Origin: Bryoerythrophyllum caledonicum
Lineage: Eukaryota; Streptophyta; Bryopsida; Pottiales; Pottiaceae
Assembly: GCA_963971425.1 (NCBI GenBank)
Contig: OZ020519.1
Location: 11,920,028 to 11,984,027, forward strand
Direction: 5' to 3'
DNA: 64,000 nucleotides
Every line of letters starts with the position of its first letter. Within the stretch, counting starts at the first letter, position 1. Below are positions 1-10,859 of this stretch, piece by piece. The notes under the pieces were generated by a model that was not told the DNA's origin, did not search any database, and was given only the letters and a program-made list of their open reading frames with translations. The position numbers and the translations under genes are program-made.

Positions 1-167
1 AATAGATGAAAACTCCAATCATTAAAAAGAGGACGACACTTCATCAATAGTAGGTATCCAATCCGCACAACAAACACAGTGGAGAAACATCTCCATTTGT
101 ATTATCAAAAAATATATACAAAACACGGCCCAACAAAATTTACAAAATGGAGCTGCAGTCAATCGAA

Positions 168-195
168 ACAGTTTAGCTCTATTCGACCTAAAGTG
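168..195. repeat. Degenerate copy of the TTTAGCTC palindrome
   Basis: This is the first member of the palindrome family that runs to about 17.3 kb. It keeps the outer TTTAGCTC / CTAAAGTG arms with a few mismatches near the centre. It lies just past the stop of the FCP1-like gene, outside coding sequence like every other member seen. The rest of bases 1-224 holds nothing else I can recognise. Confidence 0.6.
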
Positions 196-224
196 TATTA
201 TGGATCGAAGCATTTCCAACTACA

Positions 225-1434
225 TTAGGAACGGAAATTCTGATAGGCTTGAATTGCGTTACAGATACTCGCAGACTGACCACACGTCTTTTGATCATTA
301 TAGAACATCTCCCGGCCCGAGGGATGTTTAGCACGGTACTGCGCCAGGCTACCCGAAAACTGATGAAGGTCAGAGAGATATGGTAGCAATTCCTCGAGCA
401 CTACAAAATCATCTCTCGCGCCATCATGGTTGTCCGACCATGACGGAAGAAGAAGGATGTTCTCCGACCAATTGAGCACATGCTTAATCGGGCTATCGTC
501 AATGACAAGCGTATTTGCCGGATTATACTCACGGCCCAACCTATTGAAGAGATGGTTTGATAACGTCTTCAAGAATATGTCCTTCTGAGTGCCAAACTCC
601 TTCATGTAGATTGTTCTGCTACCGACTCTTCGCTCGGGAACCCTATCGCAACTCTCCTGACCAAAGATCCTGAGAGGGTACGAAGAACTATGCTGAAAAA
701 GATATTGACATATCTGACATGTTGTAGATTCCATCATCGAACTCCATATCGTGATGGTGGCAATCTTAGACAACTTCGTGAAGAATTCAGCACAACCAGG
801 GCGCACCCAAACTAGCTTAGGGCCTACTTCGGCCGGCAGCAAAGTGGAGTGAATGGACGGGATAGAGTTCGTAGATCCCTTGGCCTGCCACGATGGCTTA
901 CACGTGCATAGAATCCCATTTAGGTCCAGCCCAACATTCAACCACCTGCCCTCGGAATCTGAACGGACTCTAGGTATTTCTTCTAAATTACTGGCACCAC
1001 TTATTGATGCCTCGCAGACCTGGTTCGGAAACGCCAAGAGAACAAACAATATTACTAAAGATTCATTAACAACGACAAGTCAACATAATGTAGAACGAAG
1101 AGAGCAAACGGGGGGGAAGCAACATGGAGAAGCGCAGAGTGTGGATAGAGTTAGAAGAGCACCTCGAGAACTTCATCGTCTTGGAGCAATTTGTTTCGGA
1201 CCCCCATCGATCCCAACGAAACCTGCATGGTGTCAAGGGGTTCCGAGTGCTCCAGAACCATTTGGGGGCATGGTTCCGGGACAAGAAGAGGGGGCTCCGG
1301 GATAGGAGAATCACGATTGATCTCGTCTACGAGCACGGCCGAAGCTTGGACGACATCCTCTACGACTGGGACTGCAGTTTGGACAACCTCATCAACAATA
1401 GGTTGAGCAATCGCGTCATCACCAAAACTTAGAT
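225..1434 (-). CDS. FCP1/NIF-like (HAD fold) phosphatase-like protein, two visible exons
   Basis: The 3' exon (about 1020 to 225) encodes an FCP1-homology domain. It has a motif-I segment GLDLNGILC, a VRPGCAEFF / ITIWSSM block, and a motif-III segment VIDDSPIKHVLNW. In active CTD phosphatases motif I is DxDx(T/V). Here the second Asp is Asn (DLN), a form that some plant members share, so catalysis is doubtful. A shorter acidic, Pro/Val-rich exon (about 1434 to 1157) precedes it. The junctions fit TTTTCAG at 1435, a GTGCTC donor near 1156 and an AACCAG acceptor near 1021, giving the join DDEVLE-VCEAS. No initiator ATG is visible, so the 5' end lies upstream and may even be spliced to the ParB-like gene. 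It could be cargo of a mobile element or one long gene with its neighbour. The family call is good; the exon model is inferred. Confidence 0.65.
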
Positions 1435-1515
1435 CTGAAAATATTCAACAACTTCAATCCATCAGCAGATGCGCACATTGGACACTGATACAAGTCAGAG
1501 CCGTCAGATGTCAAG

Positions 1516-1542
1516 CACTTTAGCTCGAGTTGAGCTGAAGTG
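1516..1542. repeat. Palindrome copy in the putative intron before the FCP1-like exons
   Basis: This 27-bp copy reads CACTTTAGCTCGA, one central base, then a right arm with two mismatches. It sits between the 3' end of the ParB-like gene and the acceptor at 1435. The rest of 1435-1643 shows no coding signal. Confidence 0.75.
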
Positions 1543-1643
1543 ATCACTGAGCACTGTAATATTAACAAAAAAATACTGGAGTACAAAATTGGACATTTAC
1601 AAAATGTTCTGCCTCTATACACTCGCAACTACGTAACACTAAC

Positions 1644-4600
1644 CTAACAATGAGCTGGGCACATCAACGACAGGTACGTCCCGAGCAGGCAACTCCGGAG
1701 AGGAAGAGGGGCAGGTCGGCGGGGACGGGAGATCAGGCAGCGATTGAGCCCCCATGGAGACGGGGGGGAACCCGCCGGAGACGGCATTAGCGAACCGCGA
1801 GGCAGACTCCCTGTCCCTTTGTCAGCTGAGATGGGAGGCTGGAGGATCGTAGTATTCACTACGGGTTGTGTCGTGGCGACAGGAGGCAAAGTAGCCGTCA
1901 TGAATCTCTGCATCATGAGCATCATGTTGTTATGCCTCTGGTCTTGGTCCCTCTTCATCTCCTCGTCACGCCTCCGCTGCGGATCCCTGAGCTCCTCGTC
2001 ACGCTCCGCCAGCCGCTGCTCCATCAACCTCTCCGGGTGGCCTCCTCTTCAAGCTTCTTCTCGAGGGCGATAAACCTGATGTCGTCTTGAGCACTGCTTG
2101 CCGTTGCCAACGGAGAGCGGCCGGTCGCACTGGCGACTTTCCTCTTCTTGGCTGTGGGCTAAGCGGATGATTCACCCAAGGTCGGAGCTGAATGAGGCCT
2201 CTCGGAGATACCAAGCGATTCCAACTCCAGGAAATCGAGCCGCTGCCGCGAGGTACCCATTGTCTCTCCCACGTCAGACTGAGAGCCACTGTGAAGCTCC
2301 GGCGGAGTGGAGAAATCGAAATCGTCATGGGAATCGACATCAGGTGTGACCGTACTGGTGCTCGGGCACACACCTATGGGGCTCGGGACCACATCCTCCT
2401 CCTCTTCTTCATCGACGAGATCAATAACCGCTTTGCCCTTCCCTTTAGCAACAGCCTCTCCAAGCTCGGGGAAGATCTCCGCGTTGACGTGATATGCACC
2501 AACATTGAAATTGGCCCGATCCAACTTCAACGCTACCCCCAGGGCGTCGTCGAGATCCTGCTCATCGGTGTTGTGGGATATGCTGAATGCCTCCAGATCC
2601 AACATCTGTACACCAATGAATTAAACAGGTTATATTTTAGGTCAAATCGAGCTAAAGTGAGTACAAAAGAACATTGATAGGAAAACGCAGCTAATAGAAC
2701 TTGGAAGGATACGACGCGATTGATGACTGCTAGAAAACCATATAAGTATAAGCCGACACTTTAGCTCGAGTTGAGCTAAAGTGCCACGCTAGAAAAGCGT
2801 GAGAGACGACCTCTCTGAAACAATACATGCACAGTCAGATTGGGAATCAACAGTTTAGCTCGAGTCAAGCTAAACTGCAGGGATACTTACCACACTCGCA
2901 GTCAGTAATTTCGTCCCGCCAAATAGCTGGACAACAGAGTCCCCCTTCTTGCAGAATAGCTCCAGGACCTTGATGACGAACTCCATCCTCAGCTCGTTCA
3001 TGTTCATGGAGTGCGCCAGCTCGTTGTACTTGCATAGCTTGGTGTGCAACACATGCTCCGGAGCTGCGTAGATCTTCTTCACGGCCGGGATCTACGTAAG
3101 CTCTTTCTTGAAGAGAAAGAGGAGGCGAACCGGGTCGAGAGCGTTGTTGGTTTTCGGCGCGTATCCCCCCCAGCGCTCGTTCTTGGAGGGAAGATACTTC
3201 GACTGCAGCACATCGTATGCATGGCACAACGACGGGCCCTCAGCAAACGCTGTCACTTGAAGGTGTGACTGCTCATCGCCGCAAATGAAGAGCCACGCTG
3301 GAAGACCGGTAAGGGGAGGCTGCCCTTTCGATGCGAACATTTTCATGAACTCGTCGAAGAAGGGCTTCTCCAATGACGACGTTGCCTTCCCTACAAAACC
3401 AGGTATATTACGGAAGTCGATGATGCCGAGCTTCACATTGCACCCCATGATACGCCACAAATCTGAGGGCCATCCTCCGAGCGAGTTGATTGCCGCCTTG
3501 TATGGACGAAAGTGCAAGGCCCCCTAAGGTGCAACGAACCGTGACCGCACATCGATGAAGATTCTAAAGAACTCCTTCGCATACGGAGAGAGATCTTCAC
3601 ATTTGCAGTTGCGAAACTGCGTGTGCCTCGAGTTTGCGTAGTACGAATCCGGTGGACCCCAATCCAAGAGGGCACGCTTTGAGGCCTTGCTGACGTTGTA
3701 GTTCGTCTTGAACTTTCGCCCGTTAGAACGACTGTACGCTCCAGTGCTGTTGAAGAAAGCGAGCTCCGACCTGATCAACTGAAGCTCCATCCGAGCGACC
3801 TCCTTCCTCTTCCTTCGATCGACCCAGTCCCGGGCACTATAGCAATCCTCGAGCACTGATTGCGGCTGCTTCACAACCACCTTAGGATAAGGTAGTTTTC
3901 GCGATGGCCCTGATCGATTGAGTATATGCTTACACAGCGTTGCGTGATCAGCCTCGGTCATGTTGCCGAAAAACTTGAAGAACTCGCGCGTCAAAACCCC
4001 TCTTTCTCAAGCACCCAAGACTTGGCGTCCTTAAACTTGGACAAGGGCGACGTTGTTGAATCCACGTTGATGAGGTCGCCTTGCGCCGCCGAAGAAATGA
4101 CATCCAACCAGAGCTTGAAGGTCTCATCGGACGCGGTGATGATCTTCACCTCGTTCGTAATCGAGAGCTCCTTCGCCTTCCCGGCTGTCTTGAGCGCTGC
4201 CTGGCTTTTCGCAACGTCGATCATTGCGAAGCCCTCACGAACCGCGTTTAGAAATGGCTGTGTAGAACATTGGCAGGGTTGATTTAGTGTACAATCACAC
4301 TAGAAAATAAACGTGACCAGCAGGTCCAAAAAATGCAGGTTAGCTCGAGTCGAGCTAACTTGCAACCGGAGAGTATACACTATAAGTGATTGAATCTGTA
4401 TACACAACTATACTAAAAAAGTGCAAACACACAAGTTAGCTTGAGTCGAGCTAAAGTGCATGACCTCGGTTAAGATTAATTACCTTAAACTTCTTGTCAT
4501 TGGCAATCTCCACTGCCGTTCTCCGACCTGACCTATAGGACCCGCGAATGCCTGCGGCGGAGTGCTTCGGCACCGGTCTTCCAGCTTGGATCCACAACGC

Positions 4601-5930
4601 CCAAGAGCCAAGGATATTTGTCGCCCACGTCGGCTTGAATTGGACCAAGTGATTCACGCGATTATAATACGAGGAAATCTTTCTCAGTTTCTCAGGGTCC
4701 TCCGTCCAGACAATGTAACACTGCCACGTACAAAAGTGCCTTCTCATGACCTCCGGGACATTGCCGTTTATCATCGACTTTGATGCAGCAACGCTGTGAT
4801 GGCCGTTGATGATATAGAAGTCGCAGTCGCTGAGCTCTGCAACCGTCGTTGGCATGTGATCGAGCTTGGGCATGACGCAGAGAGTCTGCTTCTGCGTCTT
4901 GTTCGGCATTTCGAGGTAATAATGCTTCAACTCCTCCATACCCCGAGGTTCGAATGCATGGATCGTCCACTCCGGCGGTGCATTATGCAGCCTCATCACG
5001 TCAAGCTCGATCTTCATCTCTCTGTCTCCTTGGAAGAAACAGCTCTAACACTCCGTCCAAAATTTCTGATAAATGTGTTGGACGTTGGTGTAGTCGATTA
5101 CCTCTCTGAACCCGAGCGCCGAAGGGAGCTCCGACAGTGCAGAGGCCATCGAATTGGCCAACTCTTCCTCTGAAACGAGTTTCGTCTTCTTCCTGGAAGA
5201 TGTCTCCGGCTTCTTGGCAGCTGAGCGCTTCTTGACGGGAGAAGCGGACAGCGTGCTGCGTAGGGTGCTTCGACTTGTTCTTGCACCTGGAGTTCTAACC
5301 GGTACCGACGCTTGACTCATATTCTGGCTACCGGTTACGGCCCGAGAAACTACCGAAAGTTCTATTGGGTGCCTCGCCGCGATTAATTTTGCTTTCTCAA
5401 GAGTGGCAAAGGTACTCATTCTGGATAGAATGACGCGGAGTTTGTTCGCTACAGCCTTTGCTTTCAGCGGCTGACCACTACTAGTCTCCCATTTCTTTTG
5501 TGAGATTTCGTGGTCGACCTGAGCCACTATATCATTAAATTGTGACCCCATATGAGAACTGACTAAATCGTAGATACAAAAGGGAGACGAAGTATTGTTC
5601 ACTACAATAGTGAACAAATATGGATCGACAGACTCAGTGGTTGTCTCACACGACAACTTCACCAGATCGGTATCTTCGTGGACTACATCACTGATTTTGG
5701 TCTTGAAGTCGGTGTGCTGGGGTTCACTGATATCACCAGCGAAGGTCTGACCAAATACTAGATTATCTGTGTAGGGGGCCCACAGCAGCGTCCACTTCAG
5801 TGTCATCAAAGGATCTTTGAGCTCCCAACAATCCAAGTGGTTGTTGTCGTCTCCATCGTCTTCGTCAATGTCGACAGGCTTTGGCTGGAAGAAGTGCTGC
5901 AGTTGAGACACCATCCTGTCCCTCTCGGGT
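1644..5930 (-). CDS. ParB-like-fold protein with C-terminal NLS and coiled coil; spliced, decayed
   Basis: Three exons are visible: about 5930-4484, 4257-2891 and 2605-1645. They have clean signals (acceptor TTTGTGCAG; donors AAG/GTAATT and GTG/GTAAGT; acceptors CTACACAG and GTGTACAG). The first exon starts with an acidic stretch, then a Ser/Lys-rich linker. A segment near 4.83 kb reads DFYIINGHHSVAAS, which resembles the ING/GHHR..A motif of ParB/sulfiredoxin-like domains, with Ser in place of Arg. The second exon is a long region I do not recognise. The third carries DEEEEED, an NLS-like PTAKKRKV, and a Glu/Arg-rich coiled coil. The reading frame is broken by four in-frame stops, all TAG, and by at least two frame changes, so this copy is probably dead. 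I recall similar ParB-like ORFs from streptophyte repeat families, but cannot verify that. Both inner introns contain palindromes. An upstream exon is likely but was not found. Confidence 0.6.
2635..2877. repeat. Three palindromes inside the 2606-2890 intron
   Basis: Copies lie at 2635-2659 (degenerate), 2757-2783 and 2851-2877. The second has CACTTTAG arms. The third has CAGTTTAG / CTAAACTG arms, so the outer bases changed on both sides together. They occupy the 285-bp intron of the ParB-like gene and none reaches the flanking exons. Confidence 0.8.
4334..4458. repeat. Two palindromes inside the 4258-4483 intron
   Basis: Copies lie at 4334-4364 and 4432-4458. The first has arms of about 15 bp with GTTAGCTCGA / TCGAGCTAAC, a paired change from the usual TTTAGC / GCTAAA, and only one arm mismatch. 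The second ends about 25 bp from the splice donor. Confidence 0.8.
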
Positions 5931-6000
5931 CTGCACAAACACGATACGGAGCACAAATATAATTAGCTTAAATGATCATCCGATTAGGACGGCAAGGTCA

Positions 6001-6349
6001 CACATTAGCTCGACTCGAGCTAAAGTGTAACTGTATACAAGTATGATTATAATACTCTGCGACAAAATCTAGTCAATTAGAACATGCTCTTAGACGCTTT
6101 CAATCAACTCATGCCTACTTCTCGTTCAACTCCCAAAACCGTGGAAAAGCTTACAAGCCGATCCAATCACTCACGAACCTCACTCTTAGAGGTTCTCAAG
6201 TGGTTGGAGCGGGACTGAAGCTCATGCACGATTTATGAGAGGTGAACGAAAAGTAGACGTGAGTTGAGAAAGTAGACTGCAATTACACGACTGTAACAAT
6301 GTTGTAATCAAGCTTTTGCTTCATCTTTAGCTCGACTCGAGCTAAAGTG
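6001..6349. repeat. Two isolated palindromes upstream of the ParB-like gene
   Basis: Copies at 6001-6027 and 6323-6349 both read TTTAGCTCGA, C, TCGAGCTAAA in the core. They lie in the presumed 5' intron or leader of the minus-strand gene and bracket the first fold-back repeat. Confidence 0.8.
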
Positions 6350-6586
6350 CTTATGCATAGAATGCATAGCTGAACAGACCTGACACTTATAATATTCATT
6401 TAAACGACTTTCCTATTTATTTTTCCTCAAATCATGGCTACTTCTCGTTTAACTCTCAGATCTGTGGAAGAGCTTCAGTTCCGCTTCAATCACTCATGAA
6501 CCTCACACTTCGAGGATCTCAAGTGGTTGGAGCGGGTCTGAAGCTCTTGCACACTTGTGAAAGGTGAACGAGAAGTTGACATGAGT
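6105..6586. repeat. Pair of about 160-bp fold-back (inverted) repeats
   Basis: Two related units, 6105-6266 and about 6431-6586, are direct repeats of each other and each is also an imperfect hairpin. Outer arms pair a CTACTTCTCGTT-like segment with its reverse complement near the unit's right end. Inner arms pair AGAGCTTCAG with CTGAAGCTCT (second unit). The arms tolerate scattered mismatches. They could be foldback MITEs or transcribed hairpins in the 5' leader of the ParB-like gene. No function can be assigned from sequence. Confidence 0.6.
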
Positions 6587-6680
6587 TAAGTCATAGATAT
6601 CATTGTTAAACTTTACTTCTGGAATGTTTATAGTCCGAATGTTGCTGTGTTTGAGCTGTTGTTTAAAGTTTATTGTCTTA

Positions 6681-7111
6681 CACTTTTGCTCGATTCGATG
6701 TAAAGTGTGTTGGCTTAACTGGAAGGCCATGACATTATTCTAGACCCAGAGTTTTGGAATTGTTATGATGATTACTTTTCCTAGAGCCGTCTTTAGCGCA
6801 ACCAAAGACGTATTTAGTCGTACATTGTAGCTTGACTCGAGCTAAAGTGGGCCTTCACTGTGCACTATTGTCCACACTTTAGCTCGAGTCGAGCTAAAGA
6901 TCCCTCTTCAGTGTGTTTCATTGGTCACACTTTACCTCGAGTCGAGTTAAAGTGCAGCCAAAAGAGCACAGTGGAGAGCGCACTTTAGCTCGACTCGAGC
7001 TAAAGTGTGGCCAAATGTGCACAGTGGAGGCCTAGTTTAGCTTGACTCAAGCTATAGTGTGGACGATAGTGCACAGTGGAGGCCCACTTTAGCTCAACTC
7101 GAGCTAAACTG
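6681..7111. repeat. Palindrome array 1: regular array, period 52-53 bp
   Basis: After a degenerate copy at 6681-6707, six 27-bp palindromes start at 6823, 6875, 6928, 6981, 7033 and 7085. The copy at 6981-7007 is perfect: 13-bp arms around one C. The 24-26-bp spacers are related to each other (core CACTGTGCAC). The first two read in one direction and the last three in the other, so the whole 6823-7111 block is itself a large inverted repeat. A period of 52-53 bp is close to five DNA helical turns. The array lies upstream of the minus-strand ParB-like gene. A protein-binding array is the simplest reading, since a one-base loop makes an RNA hairpin role less likely. Confidence 0.85.
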
Positions 7112-8340
7112 TGTTCATTGAAGAGCTTATTTATTGCAGTTTGTGCAGATTTGTCTTTCGTTATATGATATTGAAGGCGTAGGGTTTAGGGCTCCTGGGT
7201 GAGAGCATGGACTTTAACTTTCAACCATTGATTATGAACCTTAATCCCAGACAAATTCTGTTGGAACTAGACGTCGTGCAACAACAATAACAAACCCACA
7301 CACACAAAATCAAACAAAGTAGCACATGGAAACCAACACATTGAAATCATTCACAATAAAATCAGCACTTTGAAATGAGTACATTGAAATTAACACATTG
7401 AATTTAGCAATTGAAACCACGACATTGAATTCAATGTGCACATCTAAACTAGCACAAACCAGCACATTTAAACTAGCACAAACCACCACAAACCACCACA
7501 TTCAAACCAGCACATTGAATACACAATCTCATCTACCTTCTCACACATACATCAAAAGCAATGCTATCATAATGTTTCAATACATCATATCTAAAGCAAA
7601 ACTACACAAATATCAAAAGAAATGCAAGACTGAATGAGTGCACTTACCTTTAAAACTGAGAAATCCGACTGAAAAAGCTGCAAGTCTTGTTCCTTCTTCA
7701 CGTCAATCCTCCGAGCACGGCCGTTTCAGACTCTACGTGCTCACAGAAACTCGCAGAAACTCACACACACTCATAGAAACTCCTAGAAACTCACACTCAC
7801 AGAAACTCCTAGAAACTCACACAAACTCACAAACTCTCACAAACTCACAGAAACTCACACAATCTCACACAATCTCACACAAAGAGCCCTAAACTCTAGC
7901 GCTACAGTGTACACGAACTCACACAACAAAGAATCGCACGTCCTACAAACCCTATCCGCACTGGGAAACCCTAACCTCTAGTAAACTGCTCACGAAAGCC
8001 TAAACGCAGCGCTACAGTATACACAAACCTTAACAAACCCTGTAGATAACGAAACCAACACAAACCGCAAACTCGCAACGACGAACCAACGCATAAATGC
8101 ACAAGACTCACAAAACAACAACGCGTAGACAAACACACACAAAACCTGGACAGCAACGAAAAGGGAAGAGAAAAAGCGAGCGCCACGATTTTGTGGGGTA
8201 CTTTCGGGGGCACCTAAAGCCGTGAGGGTCGAAACCCTGTGGCCGTGTGGTGCTCCCGAGATACCCTCGGGATACCCTTCGTGATATTCGGGTGAGACCT
8301 TCGGGTATAGAGATGGATGCACCACAAATCATTCACCTTC
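7112..8340. repeat. Simple repeats in the putative leader of the minus-strand gene
   Basis: No convincing gene is seen. Bases 7326-7520 are a degenerate minisatellite of CACATTGAAA-like units, and 7741-7885 one of AGAAACTCACAC-like units. Bases 8250-8300 contain clustered CCCGAAGG / CCGAGGGTAT short inverted motifs. This could hold the promoter and 5' UTR of the ParB-like gene, but no TATA or start can be fixed. Confidence 0.4.
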
Positions 8341-8943
8341 ATTATTGATACCCGGAGTTTCAAGAAGCCAATTTAATCTTTCTAGAATAAGTTCAAGATA
8401 TTACGCGCGTGTAGTATTTCTGTACTCGTAAATTTCCTACACAATTTTTCTGGGCCATTAACACTACAATTTTGCATATTCTGGGGCAACGAACAGGTAG
8501 CAAAAGAAAAGTGATTATTTCCAATTTCATTCGTATGATCTCAATTAAAACTTCTAAATTGGCATTTTCTCAATAATACACAAACTTGGATTGGACGGAA
8601 GAGAGCGATTGTAGTGTTTAGTGTTAGAAACAGGATTATAGTGTTTAGTTTTCTTTCATGGTTTTAGTGGATCGGTTGGCTTTCACTTGACTCAATTTCA
8701 ATTTCTGCATTACACAAGGAGTAAATTCATTACCATCGATGTATATAAGTTCCTCCTACACCAATTATTAGGTGAAGCACACTTAAGAGAGTTTTAAAGC
8801 TACGATTTTAAGATTCTATTACTTTGAATTCACGTTTTGATTTTTTATGAGTTTGATATTATTTACTATGAGAATCGAACAGACATTAAGTATGTTAAGA
8901 CCACATCTTGCAATTGTATAATTATAAAATAAATGTCGGTGCA
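8341..8943. other. AT-rich intergenic DNA
   Basis: I see no gene or clear repeat here apart from a TATATAAG string near 8744, which has no matching downstream ORF. Confidence 0.4.
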
Positions 8944-9039
8944 CACTTTAGCTCTATTGAAGCTAAAGTGTGCATATTTTCTTTTTAGTTCCCTACATTT
9001 ACTAATGGTGCACACTTTAGCTCTAATAGAGCTAAAGTG
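8944..9039. repeat. Palindrome pair, third type (about 70-bp spacing)
   Basis: Copies at 8944-8970 and 9013-9039 are 69 bp apart. The half-site is CACACTTTAGCTCTA. The second copy has perfect 15-bp arms around one A. The spacer contains a TTTTTAGTTC...AATGGTGCACAC context that recurs at 10.7 and 16.7 kb, so these loci share a common repeat unit. Confidence 0.75.
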
Positions 9040-9113
9040 TGAATGTTTTCTTTACTTTTCACTTCATTTTGCTTTTATTCTAACGGTACAAATCCAGTAG
9101 TTAGAGCATCTCC

Positions 9114-9488
9114 ACTCCTGACGGGGAATTTTCCACGCCAGCGGGAAGGTGCCCAAGTTTCAGATGAAGGGAGGGTGGTTTACCCTTTTCCCCCCGCACC
9201 GTCCCCAAATTGACCACTATGAGGGAACGCCAGCGCCCAACACTAAGGCCATAGTAGGCTAATACTTTTTGGGGTTTTTATTGATTTTTTTAATTCCCTC
9301 GTGTAATTACATGATTGAACGCATGCTCCCGAGGAATTTTGGTCTTCCATGTACTTTTTGTAAATTTATTGTTTAGAAGAACCGGCGCCGCCATTCCAGT
9401 GGGCCAAGACACCGGCCTAGGCCTCACAGAGTGGGCTTTACCGTGTTTATTCTTGCATCCCGGTCCCTTGGCCCCCGTGGAGATTCTC
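9114..9488. mobile_element. PIF/Harbinger-type MITE, degenerate
   Basis: The left end GAGCATCTCCACTCC follows TTA. The right end, read inverted, is GAGAATCTCCACGGG. The left terminus also carries the GGAATTTTCCACGCC segment seen at the right ends of the Harbinger element and MITE near the terpene synthase genes. The length of 375 bp is close to the 390-bp copy at 55114. The flanking triplets are TTA and TTT, so the site duplication is imperfect. It has no coding capacity. Confidence 0.65.
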
Positions 9489-10685
9489 TTTTTGTAGTAC
9501 ACTATTTGTCAACAAGTTGGAAACTAGTTTTAGCCACCATTGTCCTGAATATTATCCCTCATTTGTTCACCTACTACAGTTCATTTTGTAATAGCCCTCT
9601 ATCAAAACTCTTCCCTAGCACACAATTTTGGCACTTGATAAATTGTATAAGCTCAATATGTTCTGCCTACCGGTTGCCATGCATTTATTCTTCGTCTCAT
9701 CTTCAACCTCAATTTCTTATCGTCTTATCCACAACTATTCTCATTCCCTTCTCTTGATTTTTTTTATGTTTTTTAATATTATCTAATGAATATTTAATGT
9801 GTAATCATATAATTAGCCAATAACTAATGACTTTGTAATGATTTTTTATAGGATAATTCATGTATATTTGTATATCTGTAACTTTTATGCACAATTAAAG
9901 AATATTTAAATTTTACTTAATGAATGTTTGAAGTTTTAAAAGTATATTTTATGATAGTTTAATTAATATTTTTATATTTAATGATTATTTATAGAGTATT
10001 TAATGCACTTTTAATGAATAGTTAATGAATAGTGCATAAATTTCTAATGTAAAATTAATGTGTATTTGAATATTCAATAAGTATTTAATGAATATTTACT
10101 GAATATGTAATGCACATTGAATGCATAATATGTGATGGATATCTAATGAGTATTTTACTTGTATTTCTATAATTATTGTATGTTTAATTTTTTTCCTTTT
10201 CCAATATTCCTTTCTTTTCTCATTTCCGTTTCCAGAAGAATGTTCTTATATTTCCAATCTTCTACTTGCAGTTTCATTTTCCCTCCATATTTTACATTCT
10301 ACTTTGTCCAATTTTTGATATTTTTTGTTTGCTCCATACCTACGTCCGATTACTCCCAAGCTCTTTTTTGCAAATTCTTGCTTTTCTACATGCACTCAAC
10401 CCTTCTTTATTATGATGCTCAAGATGTAATCAAACCATGATTAAGGTTTCCTAAACTAATTGTCCACAGGTAAAAAACTTTATGTTCCACTATTTACTAG
10501 GATTGACATTTAGAGTAGTAGTTGACATTGGGTGATGTATAGTTTTGTCACTACACTTATTGTACATTTTACAATTACTGTATGGATTCCTATTTAGTGT
10601 CCACTTCTTTAGAAGCCATCTTCTATATACTGGAGCTACATAGTGCATTTTTGCTTTCTATTCTACTCCATATAGTGATTGTGCA
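9489..10685. other. AT-rich DNA without genes
   Basis: Bases 9770-10160 are low-complexity DNA built from TAATGAATATTTAATG-like strings. The remaining ORFs have the composition of random AT-rich sequence. I see nothing functional. Confidence 0.5.
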
Positions 10686-10855
10686 CAATTTAGCGCTAGT
10701 AGAGCTAAACTGTGCATATTTTATTTTTAGTTCACTGCACCTAGTGATGAGGCACACGTTAGCGCTACTAGAGCAAAAGTGTGTGCACACACTCCTTTTG
10801 GTTCATTGCACAAAGTGATGGTGCACACCTCTGCTAAAAACCGAGCTGATGTATG
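10686..10855. repeat. Palindrome group, third type, three units
   Basis: Units at 10686-10712 and 10755-10781 are 69 bp apart, with a poorer third near 10826. Half-sites resemble GCACAATTTAGCGCTA and GCACACGTTAGCGCTA. The spacer text (TTTTTAGTTCACTGCACC) matches the spacers at 8.97 and 16.72 kb. Confidence 0.65.
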
Positions 10856-10859
10856 TGCA

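Noticed and set aside
4432-4470. Palindrome-encoded C-terminus of the ParB-like exon
   Set aside because: The open frame runs past a good GTAATT donor at 4483 into the intron; the extra residues are read-through.
1644-5930. A code variant in which TAG is read as Gln
   Set aside because: The same genes also have frame changes, and TAG-only stops are explained by C-to-T change at methylated CAG sites. The host MTPSL genes do not use internal TAG.
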